A stretch of DNA of 64,000 nucleotides. It comes from Aureispira sp963837355 (GTDB lineage Bacteria; Bacteroidota; Bacteroidia; Chitinophagales; Saprospiraceae). The notes under the pieces were generated by a model. The model did no database searches, had not been told where the DNA came from, and worked only from the letters and a program-made list of their open reading frames with translations. A program made the position numbers and the translations under genes. Shown here piece by piece: positions 1 through 9,020 of the stretch. Position 1 is the first letter of the stretch; each line of letters starts with the position of its first letter. Where the stretch lies: assembly GCA_963837355.1 (NCBI GenBank), contig CAWIMY010000008.1:372001-436000 (forward strand), in the 5' to 3' direction.

Positions 1-2
1 AG

Positions 3-770
3 TTGAAAGGCGTATCCCCAAAAAGCAAAGGGAATAGTGGTTTATGGATATTGAATGCTTGGGTTGTAGAAAATAAACTTTGCATTGGTCAAGTTCGGGT
101 AGATGGAAAAAGTAACGAGATCAAAGCGATTCCTGAGTCGTTAGATGAACTGGATGTTTCAGGAGCAACAGTTACGATAGATGCCATTGGTTGTCAACGG
201 TCTATAGCCAGTAAAATCATAGAATCGAAGGCTAATTATCTATTAGCCGTCAAAGGCAATCAGGGAACACTTTTGGAAATGATACAGGAGGCTTTTGTAG
301 ATAATCGGGTTGATAGCGCAGATAAAAACTGGGACTACGGGCATGGTCGTTATGAAGAACGTCAATGCGAAATTTTGTCAGCCTCCCAAGTTTGGACGAA
401 AGACTTTTGTGCTCAATGGACTGGATTGGAAACCTTGGTTAAAGTGGAGTCTTTGAGGTTGGGAGGTGAAAAAGAAAGTCGAAAAACGCGTTATTATATT
501 AGCAGTGAAAAAGGACATAATCCAATCTATTTCAATCGGTTAGTTCGTAGATACTGGGGAATTAAAAACCAGTTGCATTGGCACTTAGATGTTACGTTCA
601 AGGAAGATGCTTGCCGAGCTAGAAGAATAAATGCAGGCGAAAATTTATCCATTCTCCGAAAAATGGCGCTTCATCGAATTTCCAAAATGGAGGACAAATT
701 AAGCTTGAAGAAAAGACGCTTTAGGGCGGCTTTGAACAATGATTATTTTCTACAACTACTCTTTCTTTAA
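3..770 (+). mobile_element. ISAs1-family transposase, 5'-truncated by window edge
   Basis: DDE transposase of the ISAs1 (DDE_Tnp_1-associated) group, which cuts and pastes its own insertion sequence. The visible 255 residues hold the family's core: a KSNEI segment, then VTIDAIGCQ, which carries a catalytic aspartate. These are followed by YLLAVKGNQ and, near the C-terminus, RRYWGIKNQLHWHLDVTFKED with the late catalytic acidic residue. Family members are about 370 residues, so roughly the first third (including the usual DGK motif) lies before the window. The frame is open from base 3; the TTG at position 3 is not the real start. The C-terminus looks intact, ending in a normal TAA. Whether the element is active cannot be judged because its left end is missing. 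Confidence 0.88.
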
Positions 771-771
771 T

Positions 772-788
772 TTGGTGCGTTTGCCCTA
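772..788. repeat. probable right terminal inverted repeat of the ISAs1 element
   Basis: Directly after the transposase stop the sequence reads TTGGTGCGTTTGCCCTA. Its complement begins TAGGGCAAACGC, which fits the GGGCAA-type ends I associate with this IS family, and it sits where an IS end should be. The matching left end is outside the window, so this is inference. Confidence 0.4.
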
Positions 789-1138
789 TCCGCATTCTCT
801 CGTCTTTTTATCCTAGCTAACTTATCTTGTTGCTTTAAGTACTGTTCTTGCTCTTGAGAATATATATATAGAACAGGAGCCTTTCTCACGATCGATATAG
901 TGCTTTACTTATCTGTGCTTCGCTTGGCTTCCTGCTCTAGGCTTATCTTCTAAGATAACTCTTTTCATCCTTTTGCTAAGATACGAGCGCTTCGCTTGTA
1001 GTTCGTGGTACCGAAAAAAAGAAACAAACTTAAGCATGACCGAAGGGAACGAGCGGTTTGGTGCCTTGTACCAACAGGGCTGCAGCGCTCACGACCGAAG
1101 GGAGCTAACTCGCCTCGGGCTCAAACAAAGAAGGTTTT

Positions 1139-1161
1139 ATTTTTAGCAAAAGGCTAAAAAT
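1139..1161. terminator. short stem-loop
   Basis: ATTTTTAGC and GCTAAAAAT form a 9-bp stem around an AAAAG loop. The stem is AT-rich and lies downstream of the IS element, so it may be a weak terminator or simply a chance palindrome. Confidence 0.3.
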
Positions 1162-1409
1162 AGCGGCTCGCCGCGAAACAGCTTACTGCTCCAGCACCTT
1201 CCTATGCCCACTATTTTCTTTGCCTTTACAAACCTTCATAAGGATTAATTGGAGTAGCGATTCTTCTTATACAACTGATAATAACTTCTGTTACAGCGTA
1301 GTAAAGTTATTGGCAAAAGAATGTGGAGCTGCTTTCACGGAAGATCATCCAGCTTGGAGCAATAACAAAGTAGACTAACTATACAATCACCTTACAGTAT
1401 ATTCAATAG

Positions 1410-1595
1410 TTACCATTATTATTAGGCTTGCCTGAGGAGTGTTTGAAGCCGTTAGCGCTGGAGGTGTATTTTGCACGGCAGTCAAACAAGATTACAAAGA
1501 AGGACGACAAGCAATTAAAGGAGATTGCGGAGTTTTTGAAAGCTAACCCGATGATGAAAGTACGGTTGATTGGGAATACGGCTACTACCTGTTAG
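1410..1595 (+). pseudogene. OmpA-like C-terminal domain fragment
   Basis: The frame from 1410 to the TAG at 1593 translates to a stretch containing LEVYFARQSNKITKKDDKQL and then KEIAEFLKANPMMKVRLIGN. This follows the OmpA/Pal/MotB pattern: a beta strand 'v-F..s..i', a helix 'L..ia.fL...p', and 'kv.l.G.T'. An intact domain would continue with a peptidoglycan-binding Asp/Arg helix, but here a stop follows within six residues. There is no start, signal peptide or beta barrel, and a TAG lies just upstream. It is therefore most likely a leftover of a larger outer-membrane protein gene, perhaps broken when the neighbouring IS arrived. Confidence 0.5.
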
Positions 1596-1656
1596 ATACG
1601 AAAGCTCAGACGATAAATTACCCCGCATGTAGACGAGAGAACCAATAAATCCAGCC

Positions 1657-1714
1657 AAGTAGGTCGAGCGAAGTAGGTCGAGCGAAGTAGGTCGAGCGAA
1701 GTCGAGACCTACTT
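1657..1714. repeat. three 14-bp tandem repeats with inverted tail
   Basis: AAGTAGGTCGAGCG occurs three times head to tail (1657-1698). It is followed by AAGTCGAGACCTACTT, whose AGACCTACTT complements the repeat start, so the array can fold into a hairpin. The inverted arm contains the recR stop codon. On the minus strand this may act as the recR terminator. The unit length and the GAGCGA core resemble the larger array at 53218-53426. Confidence 0.75.
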
Positions 1715-2314
1715 CTTGTAACTTACCCGCGACAAAATAGAACGCCCCAACGTTAATTCATCCGCGTATTCCAACTCGCCCCCAAACGACACGCCGCGCG
1801 CAATGGTCGAAATCTTCACCGAATGTTCCTCTAACTGTTTGGAGATATAAAAAATGGTCGTCTCGCCCTCAATCGTAGGGCTAATCGCCATAATCAACTC
1901 TTTGGCGTTGCCTGCTTCGATGCGCTGAATCAAGTGGCCAATGGTGAGGTCGTTGGGGCCGATGCCCTCGATGGGAGAAATAACACCGCCCAAGACATGA
2001 TACACGCCGTGAAATTGTTGCGTATTCTCAATGGCCATAACTTCTTTGATGCTTTCGACCACGCAGATTGTGCTTTTATCGCGCTTAGGAGCTTGGCAGA
2101 TACTGCACGTTTCTTCGTCGGCAATGTTGTGGCAAATTTTGCAGAACTGGATGTGCTTCTTCATGTTGAGAATGGCCTCATTAAATTGTACCACAGCTAA
2201 GTCCTCGCCCTGTAATAAGTATAACGCTAGGCGCAAAGCCGATTTTTTACCAATGCCCGGTAAGGTAGCAAAAGCCTCTACGGCATTCTCTAGTAATTTG
2301 GAAGATAAGTTCAT
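1709..2314 (-). CDS. recR: recombination mediator RecR
   Basis: RecR works with RecO (and RecF) to load RecA on gapped single-stranded DNA during recombinational repair in the cytoplasm. The 201-residue product has the family length and layout. An N-terminal helix-hairpin-helix (ATLPGIGKKSALRLA) comes first, then a C4 zinc finger with Cys58, Cys61, Cys70 and Cys73. A Toprim domain starts at ICVVES, and the C-terminal signature ARGVSFGGELEYADELTLGR closes the protein. The ATG at 2314 gives the normal N-terminus MNLSSKLLENAVEAF. It stands alone, and its stop lies inside the 14-bp repeat array, which may end transcription. Nothing suggests damage. Confidence 0.96.
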   Translation of the reverse strand: MNLSSKLLENAVEAFATLPGIGKKSALRLALYLLQGEDLAVVQFNEAILNMKKHIQFCKICHNIADEETCSICQAPKRDKSTICVVESIKEVMAIENTQQFHGVYHVLGGVISPIEGIGPNDLTIGHLIQRIEAGNAKELIMAISPTIEGETTIFYISKQLEEHSVKISTIARGVSFGGELEYADELTLGRSILSRVSYKK

Positions 2315-2438
2315 AGCGTAAATTCACAAAGCTGGTTCTACAAAAAAAAATCATACAAGAGGTTGTTAGAAAGCTCCTTAGACCCCGTCTTAGACTAGCA
2401 AAAAACACACCACTTTAGAGGTTTTTAGAATGGGGGAA

Positions 2439-3263
2439 TTAGTGGACGTGAGCGTGGTGGCTGACCAAAATATTGAGGCTGACGGCCATCAAAAACATTC
2501 CACAAACCACCCCATAAATAGACAGGCGATGGTCGTCGTATTCGTGTGCCGCAGGCAGCAGTTGATCCAAGGAAATGAAGACCATAATTCCCGCTACCCC
2601 TGCCATGAGCATACCCATAACAAACGGCGTGAGGTACGCCCCCAAAACAAAGTAACCTAAAATGGCTCCTAGTGGTTCTACTAAACCTGATCCAAACGAA
2701 TATAAAAAAGCTTTTTTACGGTCGCCTGTGGCGTAATAAATAGGCATAGAGACGGCAATCCCTTCGGGGATATTGTGCAAGGCAATGGCAATGGCAATGG
2801 CAACGCCCAACTGTGGATCCTCTAAAGCCGCTACAAAAGTGGCAACCCCCTCGGGGAAATTATGAATGGCCAAGGCAATGGCCGTCATGGTGCCAACGCG
2901 GAGCAGCCGCCGTTTCTCTTGGGAAGCAGGTTCCTCGTTCAGAAAATCTTCTTGCGGGCCGTGGTGGTGGGGCGTTAGGCGATCAATGGCTCCGACAATA
3001 GCCATGCCTGTAAAAAAGGCTACTAAGGCATACCAACTGCCGTCGTGGGCGTGCGCCAATGTTTTTCCGATGGCGTGGGTAGCGTGCGGAAGCATTTCCA
3101 TAAAGGATAAATAAAGCATCACCCCGCCTGCCAAACCCATTGAAAAAGCAAGGAGTTTGACACTTCTATCGCGAATAAAAAAGGCAATTAGGCTGCCAAT
3201 TCCCGTCGATAATCCCGCGAGAATAGTCAGTGTAAAAGCCATTTTGACATGGTAGTCCGTCAT
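2439..3263 (-). CDS. zupT: ZIP-family metal transporter ZupT
   Basis: Inner-membrane importer of divalent metals (zinc, iron, manganese) of the ZIP family. The protein has about eight membrane segments and the two family metal-site helices HNFPEG and HNIPEG, whose His/Glu residues line the translocation path. A histidine-rich cytoplasmic loop (TPHHHGPQ) lies between helices three and four. I chose the ATG at 3263 (MTDYHVKMAFTLTILAG) because ZupT proteins begin only a few residues before the LTxLAG helix. The open frame runs 25 residues further upstream, but those do not look like family sequence. Length from this start is 274 residues, close to E. coli ZupT (257). The gene is single and divergent from the next one; no regulator site is recognised. 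Confidence 0.92.
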   Translation of the reverse strand: MTDYHVKMAFTLTILAGLSTGIGSLIAFFIRDRSVKLLAFSMGLAGGVMLYLSFMEMLPHATHAIGKTLAHAHDGSWYALVAFFTGMAIVGAIDRLTPHHHGPQEDFLNEEPASQEKRRLLRVGTMTAIALAIHNFPEGVATFVAALEDPQLGVAIAIAIALHNIPEGIAVSMPIYYATGDRKKAFLYSFGSGLVEPLGAILGYFVLGAYLTPFVMGMLMAGVAGIMVFISLDQLLPAAHEYDDHRLSIYGVVCGMFLMAVSLNILVSHHAHVH

Positions 3264-3680
3264 ACAATACAAATCAATGTTGGAAGAAAAGGAGTAGGGG
3301 ATGCTTTTAGGGCTCAAAAGAGCCCACGAAGGTAACAAATTTTAGGGGGCTTGTTGGGTGATAAGACCAATATTCTTTGAACTCGGTCGATTAAATCGTT
3401 GTTGCCCTGCTAGCAACCTTGTTCTACCCTTTTGAAAAGCTATCTTTGAACAGAAAGGGGGAGAAAAAAAGTCGGAACCAAGACCGCAAAACAGGTGTTA
3501 AAAAGAGACACTTATCCCAACTTGCTCCAACTGCAACGATTGGGGGAGGAGAAAACTAAGTGACACTGGGCACAGTAAGAAAGTCTAATAGAGCAATCCT
3601 TCTTCCGATACCAAACAATACCTTCTTTAGTACGCCTTTTCTTTTTGTACATTATCTTATCCAACGTCTTTTTATAATAC
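3264..3680. other. intergenic region between divergent genes
   Basis: About 420 bases separating zupT from the gene at 3681. It must contain both promoters, but I see no clear TTG/TAnnTTTG pair, hairpin or conserved repeat in it. Confidence 0.5.
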
Positions 3681-5129
3681 ATGGCCTACCAAGATCCAAA
3701 AGTTAACTTAGCTGTTCTAGAAAAATACGCTCAAAAAAACACCAAGCAATTCACCTTAGAAGATGCGGCTTCGGTGACGGGCTTGCCCGTTATCGAAACG
3801 GAAGAGGCGATTAAAAGCATGCTGGAAAAATACGACAGCAAGTTAAAAGTTACGGAGAATGGCGATTTGATTTATGATTTTGGCAGCAGCCTACAGCGTC
3901 GCCACCGCAAGACATTGGGCGAGCGGACACAAGAAGTCTTACAGCTCCTTTGGAAAGGCTTTCAGGTCTTCTACAAGTTGTTGACTTCCTTGTTTTTAGT
4001 GATTTATTTTGTCGTGTTTTTGATCTTTTTGATCGGCTTGGCGGTCGCTTCAGAGGATGGTGATGGAATCGGCGATGCCATTGCGGTAATGTTGCGCCTG
4101 TTCATTTCTATTTTTCAATGGAATACGATCATGGGCTATGACCGCCGTTATTACCGCCAAGATGGCTATGGATACACGTACCAGCATTATCAAGAGCGGC
4201 CGAGCATTCTCAAACGCCGCCGTAAATCCAAAGATCCCAAGGATGAGAAAAGTTTTGTCGCCTCTATCTATGATTTTATTTTTGGCCCACCTCGGGTAGA
4301 ATTAGATCCACTGGAAAACAACCAAGAGATCGCCACCTTCTTACGCGAACAAAAAGGATTAATTACTACGTCAGAAGTGCAGGCCTTGGCAGGCTGGCAC
4401 CGCGAGGAGTCCGAAGAGTTTATGACCGAATGTTTGGCCTTGTTTGATGGCGAAGCCAAGGTGTCGGATAATGGTACTTTATACGGTGATTTTGCACAAT
4501 TGATTCGCTCCAAGAACCGAGAGGGGGAACAACCTGTAGTTTGGTATTGGGATGAGTATGAGCCCGAATACGAATTGACAGGTAATTCCAAAGGCCGTAA
4601 CGGGATTATAATTGCCATTAATACCTTCAATCTAATCGTTTCAGGCTGGTTGCTTTTTAGTGGCTTTTTGGGGCCATTGGGACTTAATTTAGGCTGGTTT
4701 GGCTGGATTGCACTGAGTATCTTTCCCTTGATATACTCGACGAGTTTTTTCTTAATTCCTCTTTTGCGCTGGCTACGTGTGCGCCCCTTGCGCCGCAAAC
4801 AACACGAACTTAATATCCGAAAACGCCTTATGCGTGTCGTTTTTCAGACTTATGACCAAGGCAAAGACCACGTCCATGAAATTCCATTAGATGTCTTGAC
4901 GAAAGTCGCCAATGAGCAACGGACGACGGAAGAAGTCTTAGATGCCGTGACTATTGATCGAGTAATGAAAGATACCTTAGCCGATTTGGGAGGCGAAGCC
5001 TATGTCAATGAGGAAGCAGCAGTGATGTATCGCTTTGATCTTATTGCACAAGAACTCAATGACATTGATGATTTGCGCCAAGCCCATAAGACGGATACCG
5101 ATTTGGGGGATATTATCTTTGAAGCATAA
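3681..5129 (+). CDS. membrane protein with three winged-helix-like repeats
   Basis: I do not recognise a named family. The 482-residue protein alternates soluble and membrane parts. Residues about 18-70 (FTLEDAASVTGL... ending NGDLIYDFG) and about 225-280 (ITTSEVQALAGW... ending NGTLYGDFA) are repeats of one another. Each has a helix-turn-helix-like start and a beta-hairpin ending 'V-x-(E/D)NG-x-L-x-x-DF'. A third, more diverged copy lies near 400-455 (IPLDVLTKVANEQ... ending AAVMYRFD). Hydrophobic segments sit near 97-117 and in two or three helices around 305-370. Copies 1 and 3 frame the membrane parts, suggesting cytoplasmic DNA- or protein-binding wings on a membrane anchor. The ATG start directly precedes the first repeat. 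Confidence 0.8.
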   Translation: MAYQDPKVNLAVLEKYAQKNTKQFTLEDAASVTGLPVIETEEAIKSMLEKYDSKLKVTENGDLIYDFGSSLQRRHRKTLGERTQEVLQLLWKGFQVFYKLLTSLFLVIYFVVFLIFLIGLAVASEDGDGIGDAIAVMLRLFISIFQWNTIMGYDRRYYRQDGYGYTYQHYQERPSILKRRRKSKDPKDEKSFVASIYDFIFGPPRVELDPLENNQEIATFLREQKGLITTSEVQALAGWHREESEEFMTECLALFDGEAKVSDNGTLYGDFAQLIRSKNREGEQPVVWYWDEYEPEYELTGNSKGRNGIIIAINTFNLIVSGWLLFSGFLGPLGLNLGWFGWIALSIFPLIYSTSFFLIPLLRWLRVRPLRRKQHELNIRKRLMRVVFQTYDQGKDHVHEIPLDVLTKVANEQRTTEEVLDAVTIDRVMKDTLADLGGEAYVNEEAAVMYRFDLIAQELNDIDDLRQAHKTDTDLGDIIFEA

Positions 5130-5200
5130 GTCCTACATCCGATGTCTAATAGCACAAAAAATAATACAAAGGGCATTCTAAAGCAGTATGCTACAATAGA

Positions 5201-5233
5201 AATAGGGCACCATACATAATATGGTGCCCTATT
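5201..5233. terminator. bidirectional terminator hairpin
   Basis: AATAGGGCACCAT and its perfect complement ATGGTGCCCTATT form a 13-bp stem around ACATAAT. It lies between two convergent genes (ends at 5129 and 5274) and can serve both. Confidence 0.8.
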
Positions 5234-5273
5234 AATTTATAGGGTTGTCTAGGCAAAAAAGAGGCGGTACGCC

Positions 5274-6698
5274 TTATTCCATTTTCGCTTCTAAGCGCTC
5301 TAAGTAGCCTTTCAACTCTCGACTATTGCTGATACGCTCCGATAAATTTTCCATTTGGAACGAGTAGGTCCCTGTTTGTAAATTAAGGCTTGCCCGCTTA
5401 ACAAAGGAATACAAGCTGCCATCTTCTGTCCATAAAAGAAAGACGTTATTGGCTTGGCTGTTGCAAATAAATTGGTCGGGCATAAAACTGTAAGCCGCTT
5501 GATAATCGAGATCAATGACCGACAAAGTGCGAGCATGCTCAATCACTGCCTTTTGCAAATCCGTGTATTCCGCCGCAATGGCGATTTGGTTAGGCACTTT
5601 GTACGCTTTGCCACAGTTATAGGCTCCAAAAGAGCGCAAGCGCAAGGCACGAACAAGTTTAGGGTTTTTATAATGGCGTACCAAGTATTGATTGGGCTGT
5701 GGTGGCGTGGCATCCGATAGTTTTTCAAGGCGCTTGGGCATCATCATAATAGTACCGGCATCTAACGTATCTTTGCGGCGTTGTGGCTGCTCAGGATTGG
5801 CGGCGCGCAGACTTGCTTGATACACTCGATTGGCCTCGCCGAAGGCAACCGTATCGACTACTTCTTCATACGCGCCTTTACTCGGCAAGGTAAGGGCTTG
5901 CGCGCTTGCCAACCAAGTACGGCTACTATCTTCTAAGTGATACAATGTCGCTTGGCTCATTCGCTTTTCTAATTCATAATCCAGCAACAATTGTTGACCT
6001 GGCGCTACAAAAAGTGGTGTTCCTTTCTGAAAGGCTCGCACTTCAAAGGCACCAACCGACTCAATGCCCTCGGCAGTACTGCCTGTACTCAACAAGGGAA
6101 ATCCTGCCGTTGCCATGTCAGCAGGGTTATTTAGTGCCCGATATTGCAGTTCGTAACTGCCTTTGACTACCTCGCCCGTTGCATTCACCAACGCGTGCTT
6201 TGGAATCGTTAGAGTAGAGGCCGTGCCTTCAAATTTGATGGTAGCGGTTCTGTTAGCAGAAAGCGGCACAATGGTATATCCTGTTTGTAGGGCAGGAGCC
6301 AAAGCTTGCGGCGCAACTCCCAAAATAGGGGCGGGCTCCACAGGACTAGTGGCCACGGTTTGTTCTGCCAAGTTGTCGATGGGAGTTGCAGGGAGTTGCT
6401 GGTTGTACCACCAAGCACCGAGCAAGGCCACGACGACCAAGCTACCAATAGGCAATAGCCACCAAAAGTTTTTGCGTTGTTGTTGTTCTTGGGAAACAAA
6501 ATGGAGATGCTGCTGAGTGATTTCTTGTAAAAAAGCTTGCTCTTTGATTTGCTCGACCAATTGGCGCTGCAAATTAACGGCGGCCCTAAATTGGGCATCT
6601 TCTTTCAGGTGCTGCTCAAACTTGCGTTTGTCTGCTCGGCTGAGAGCGTTTTCCAAGTAGCGCTCAATGTATTCGATGTTCTGAAGCTCTTGCCGCAT
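5274..6698 (-). CDS. putative anti-sigma factor with periplasmic domain
   Basis: It starts 2 bases after the stop of the ECF sigma gene, so the pair is surely co-transcribed and probably translationally coupled. Residues 1-75 are soluble and charged (MRQELQNIEYIERYLENALS...) with the 'iE.YL...l...d...fe..l..d..f...v..q..l' pattern of Bacteroidota anti-sigma N-termini. One membrane helix follows (about 78-100, FWWLLPIGSLVVVALLGAWWY). The large periplasmic part contains an 'IPKHALVNATGEVVKGSYEL' segment, a motif seen in Bacteroidota surface and anti-sigma proteins. Predicted role: hold the sigma factor at the membrane until an envelope signal is sensed. The link to the sigma gene is from context; I see no zinc-binding HxxxCxxC motif, so it is not a classic ZAS protein. 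Confidence 0.75.
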   Translation of the reverse strand: MRQELQNIEYIERYLENALSRADKRKFEQHLKEDAQFRAAVNLQRQLVEQIKEQAFLQEITQQHLHFVSQEQQQRKNFWWLLPIGSLVVVALLGAWWYNQQLPATPIDNLAEQTVATSPVEPAPILGVAPQALAPALQTGYTIVPLSANRTATIKFEGTASTLTIPKHALVNATGEVVKGSYELQYRALNNPADMATAGFPLLSTGSTAEGIESVGAFEVRAFQKGTPLFVAPGQQLLLDYELEKRMSQATLYHLEDSSRTWLASAQALTLPSKGAYEEVVDTVAFGEANRVYQASLRAANPEQPQRRKDTLDAGTIMMMPKRLEKLSDATPPQPNQYLVRHYKNPKLVRALRLRSFGAYNCGKAYKVPNQIAIAAEYTDLQKAVIEHARTLSVIDLDYQAAYSFMPDQFICNSQANNVFLLWTEDGSLYSFVKRASLNLQTGTYSFQMENLSERISNSRELKGYLERLEAKME

Positions 6699-6700
6699 GA

Positions 6701-7270
6701 CTATTGTAATTTAGAGGTCGATGAAAGTTGACGCGACGCAATTTTTTTGGCGCGTTCCAAGCACTTGTATTTCTGGGTTTTAGCACTGTTAATGCTCCCA
6801 TAATTCAAGGCAGCAGCTATTTCTTTCATGGACTGTTTTTGGTAGTAGTAGGCTTTTAGAATGGCTTGGCATTTATCGCCCAATTGTTGGAATACTGCTG
6901 ATAAACGGGCAGCTTTCTGTTCTTGATTTTGATGGTGCTCGATGTCTTCTTCGATACAGGTTTCTTGCCGCACATCGTACTCCAAGGGCACCTCGCGCTG
7001 TCTCTTCTTCTGTACATCTTTCCACAAATACCGCGAAACGCTGTACAAATAAGTGCTGGGGGCACAAGTTAACTGAAAGTCAGGTGCTTGCGCATTTCTA
7101 TAGAAGACCAACAACGCTTCTTGAAAGATATCTTGGGCATCGGCATCATTGCCTCCATTATTCCGAATCAACTGACGAATCATCGGAAAACTTTGATAGA
7201 GGGTTGCCAAAGCAGCTTTGCTGTCAGAAGAGCGCAGTTGTTTTACAATCAAATTAGCGTCGGAGGGCAT
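6701..7270 (-). CDS. ECF-type RNA polymerase sigma factor
   Basis: A 189-residue sigma-70 family protein of the extracytoplasmic-function size. Region 2 spans about 10-85 (NNGGNDADAQDIFQEALLVF carries the typical 'D-A-x-D-x-x-Q-E' helix, and APSTYLYSVSRYLWKD is the promoter-melting part). A charged linker follows. Region 4 is at about 130-180 (LGDKCQAILKAYYYQKQSMKEIAAALNYGS...), with the helix-turn-helix that reads the -35 element. It is followed at once by its presumed anti-sigma factor. The start at 7270 gives a normal N-terminus. Which genes it controls cannot be read from the window. Confidence 0.9.
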   Translation of the reverse strand: MPSDANLIVKQLRSSDSKAALATLYQSFPMIRQLIRNNGGNDADAQDIFQEALLVFYRNAQAPDFQLTCAPSTYLYSVSRYLWKDVQKKRQREVPLEYDVRQETCIEEDIEHHQNQEQKAARLSAVFQQLGDKCQAILKAYYYQKQSMKEIAAALNYGSINSAKTQKYKCLERAKKIASRQLSSTSKLQ

Positions 7271-7411
7271 AGGCCAGATAGATCAGTGAATAATTATGCT
7301 GGTATACAAGGGGTAAACTCTTGTATAGGAATAAATGGTAGAGGCTTACTAAGGTAACCTCTATCTAGCAACTTTTTATCAAAAGCAGGTCTTTTTTATC
7401 TACAAGTACTG

Positions 7412-7419
7412 TACCTTTG
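7412..7419 (+). promoter_or_regulatory. possible Bacteroidota -7 element
   Basis: TACCTTTG matches the TAnnTTTG -7 consensus and lies 68 bases before the flippase ATG. No convincing TTG -33 box is found at the expected distance, so support is moderate. Confidence 0.4.
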
Positions 7420-7487
7420 CCTCTCGCACTGCTCGCTGCGGCTTTTTAGAAGCTTTTTTTAAAACACTGTCGGTCAATTTTTAGCCC

Positions 7488-9020
7488 ATGTCGCTCATCA
7501 AAAAACTAGCGGGACAAACCGCCCTCTATGGCGTTAGTAGCATCCTTGGACGCTTGCTGACCTTTGTCTTTTTGACCCCCTTTCTAACGTACATTTTCAA
7601 CGAAGATCGGATGCAGATGGGGATTCAGACCGATGTCTATGCTTGGGCTGCTTTTTTGATGGTCGTCTTTACTTACCGCATCGAAACCGCCTTTTTTCGC
7701 TTCGGTGTCAAGCGAGAAATGCGTGCCACCGCCTACAAAACAGCCACACGCCTTATGTTGTTCACTACGCTGATTGGGGTGGGGCTGTTGGTGGGCTTGG
7801 CGCAACCCATCGCGCAGGCTTTGGGCTATCCCGACAAGGCGCATTACATCCGTTGGTTTGGCTTTATTTTGGGTTTTGATGCGCTGGCAGCTCTGCCTTT
7901 TGCGTTGTTGCGGTTGCAAGGGCGCGCTCTAAAATTTGCCTTGGTAAAGTTGCTCAATTTGCTGTTGCATTTGGGAGGCGTTTTGACTTTTTTGTATGTT
8001 TTGCCTCATTATTGGCCGTCGTGGTACGACCCTACTATGGGCATTGGGTATGTTTTCTTAGCCAATTTGATCGCCAGTGCAGCGACTTTTTTGGTCTTGT
8101 TGCCCGATTATTACCGCGTGACCTATTCCGCGAAAGCGAAAGCCGAAAACGCTAAATTTGACAGCGCCCTTTTGCGCCGTATGTTGCTTTATGCCCTGCC
8201 TTTGGTGGTGGCGGGTTTTGCAGGAATTATCAACGAAGTACTGGATAGGATTTTGCTCAAAATCTACTTGCCAGGCAGCCAAGAGAATGTGCTGGAACAG
8301 CTGGGGGTCTATGGTGCTTGTTACAAGATTGCTATTTTTATGAATTTGTTTACACAGGCGTTTAACTATGCGGCAGAGCCCTTTTTCTTTAAGAATATAG
8401 AGAAGGCGTACGCCAAACAGTTGTACGCCAATATTGCCTTGCTGTTTACTTTGGTGGGCTGTTTGGGGTTTTTGGGAATTTTGTTATTTATGGATGTGGT
8501 GCAGTATTTTGTAGGCCCCAATTACCGCGAAGGATTGGTCATTGTGCCCCTATTGTTATTGGCCAATTTGTGCTTGGGTTTGTATTATAACGTGGCCGTT
8601 TGGTATAAATTGAGTGACAAAACACGTTATGGAGCTATGATTGCTCTCTGTGGGGCAGGAGTGACGATTGCAGCGAATTTACTCCTAATACCTTGGTTTG
8701 TGCAGGCAGGACAAGTAGGCTATCTTGGTTCTGCTTGGGCAACGCTGGCTTGTTATGTCGTAATGGTGGCGATGGCCTATATCTTAGGACAAAAACACTA
8801 TCCTATTCCTTATCCGATTGGAAGAATGGTCAGTTATATTGGTTTAGCGGTACTTATTTATGGGGGCTATAGCCAATGGCTGCGCCCAATGTGGAGCGCA
8901 GCGAATTGGATGTCTTATGCCATGAGTGTAGGGTTGATGATCTTGTATGGGGGAATTATTCTAGTGGTAGATGGCCGCCGCTTGAAAGCAATGATTCGCC
9001 AAACTCCTAGCGACCAATAA
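7488..9020 (+). CDS. Wzx-like polysaccharide flippase (MOP superfamily)
   Basis: An integral membrane protein of 510 residues with about 14 hydrophobic helices, beginning MSLIKKLAGQTALYGVSSIL. That opening is characteristic of oligosaccharide flippases (Polysacc_synt group). Such proteins move lipid-linked sugar units across the inner membrane for capsule, exopolysaccharide or peptidoglycan assembly. Length and helix number agree with the family. No glycosyltransferases lie beside it, so the carried substrate is unknown. Its last 14 bases overlap the end of the convergent LRR gene, leaving no room for a separate terminator. MurJ-like function is an alternative, but the N-terminus fits Wzx better. 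Confidence 0.85.
   Translation: MSLIKKLAGQTALYGVSSILGRLLTFVFLTPFLTYIFNEDRMQMGIQTDVYAWAAFLMVVFTYRIETAFFRFGVKREMRATAYKTATRLMLFTTLIGVGLLVGLAQPIAQALGYPDKAHYIRWFGFILGFDALAALPFALLRLQGRALKFALVKLLNLLLHLGGVLTFLYVLPHYWPSWYDPTMGIGYVFLANLIASAATFLVLLPDYYRVTYSAKAKAENAKFDSALLRRMLLYALPLVVAGFAGIINEVLDRILLKIYLPGSQENVLEQLGVYGACYKIAIFMNLFTQAFNYAAEPFFFKNIEKAYAKQLYANIALLFTLVGCLGFLGILLFMDVVQYFVGPNYREGLVIVPLLLLANLCLGLYYNVAVWYKLSDKTRYGAMIALCGAGVTIAANLLLIPWFVQAGQVGYLGSAWATLACYVVMVAMAYILGQKHYPIPYPIGRMVSYIGLAVLIYGGYSQWLRPMWSAANWMSYAMSVGLMILYGGIILVVDGRRLKAMIRQTPSDQ

Larger units (their letters stand above)
789..1656. other. gene-poor, decayed stretch next to the IS element
   Basis: About 870 bases without an intact gene. 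It holds a short hairpin (1139-1161), an OmpA-like gene fragment (1410-1595), and another open stretch ending at a TAA at 1376-1378 whose last residues read LLAKECGAAFTEDHPAWSNN; I recognise no family for the latter. Several short words (GCGCTTCGCTTG, CTCGCCGCGAAAC) look like scattered low-copy repeats. The pattern suggests remnants left around a mobile element. Confidence 0.5.
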
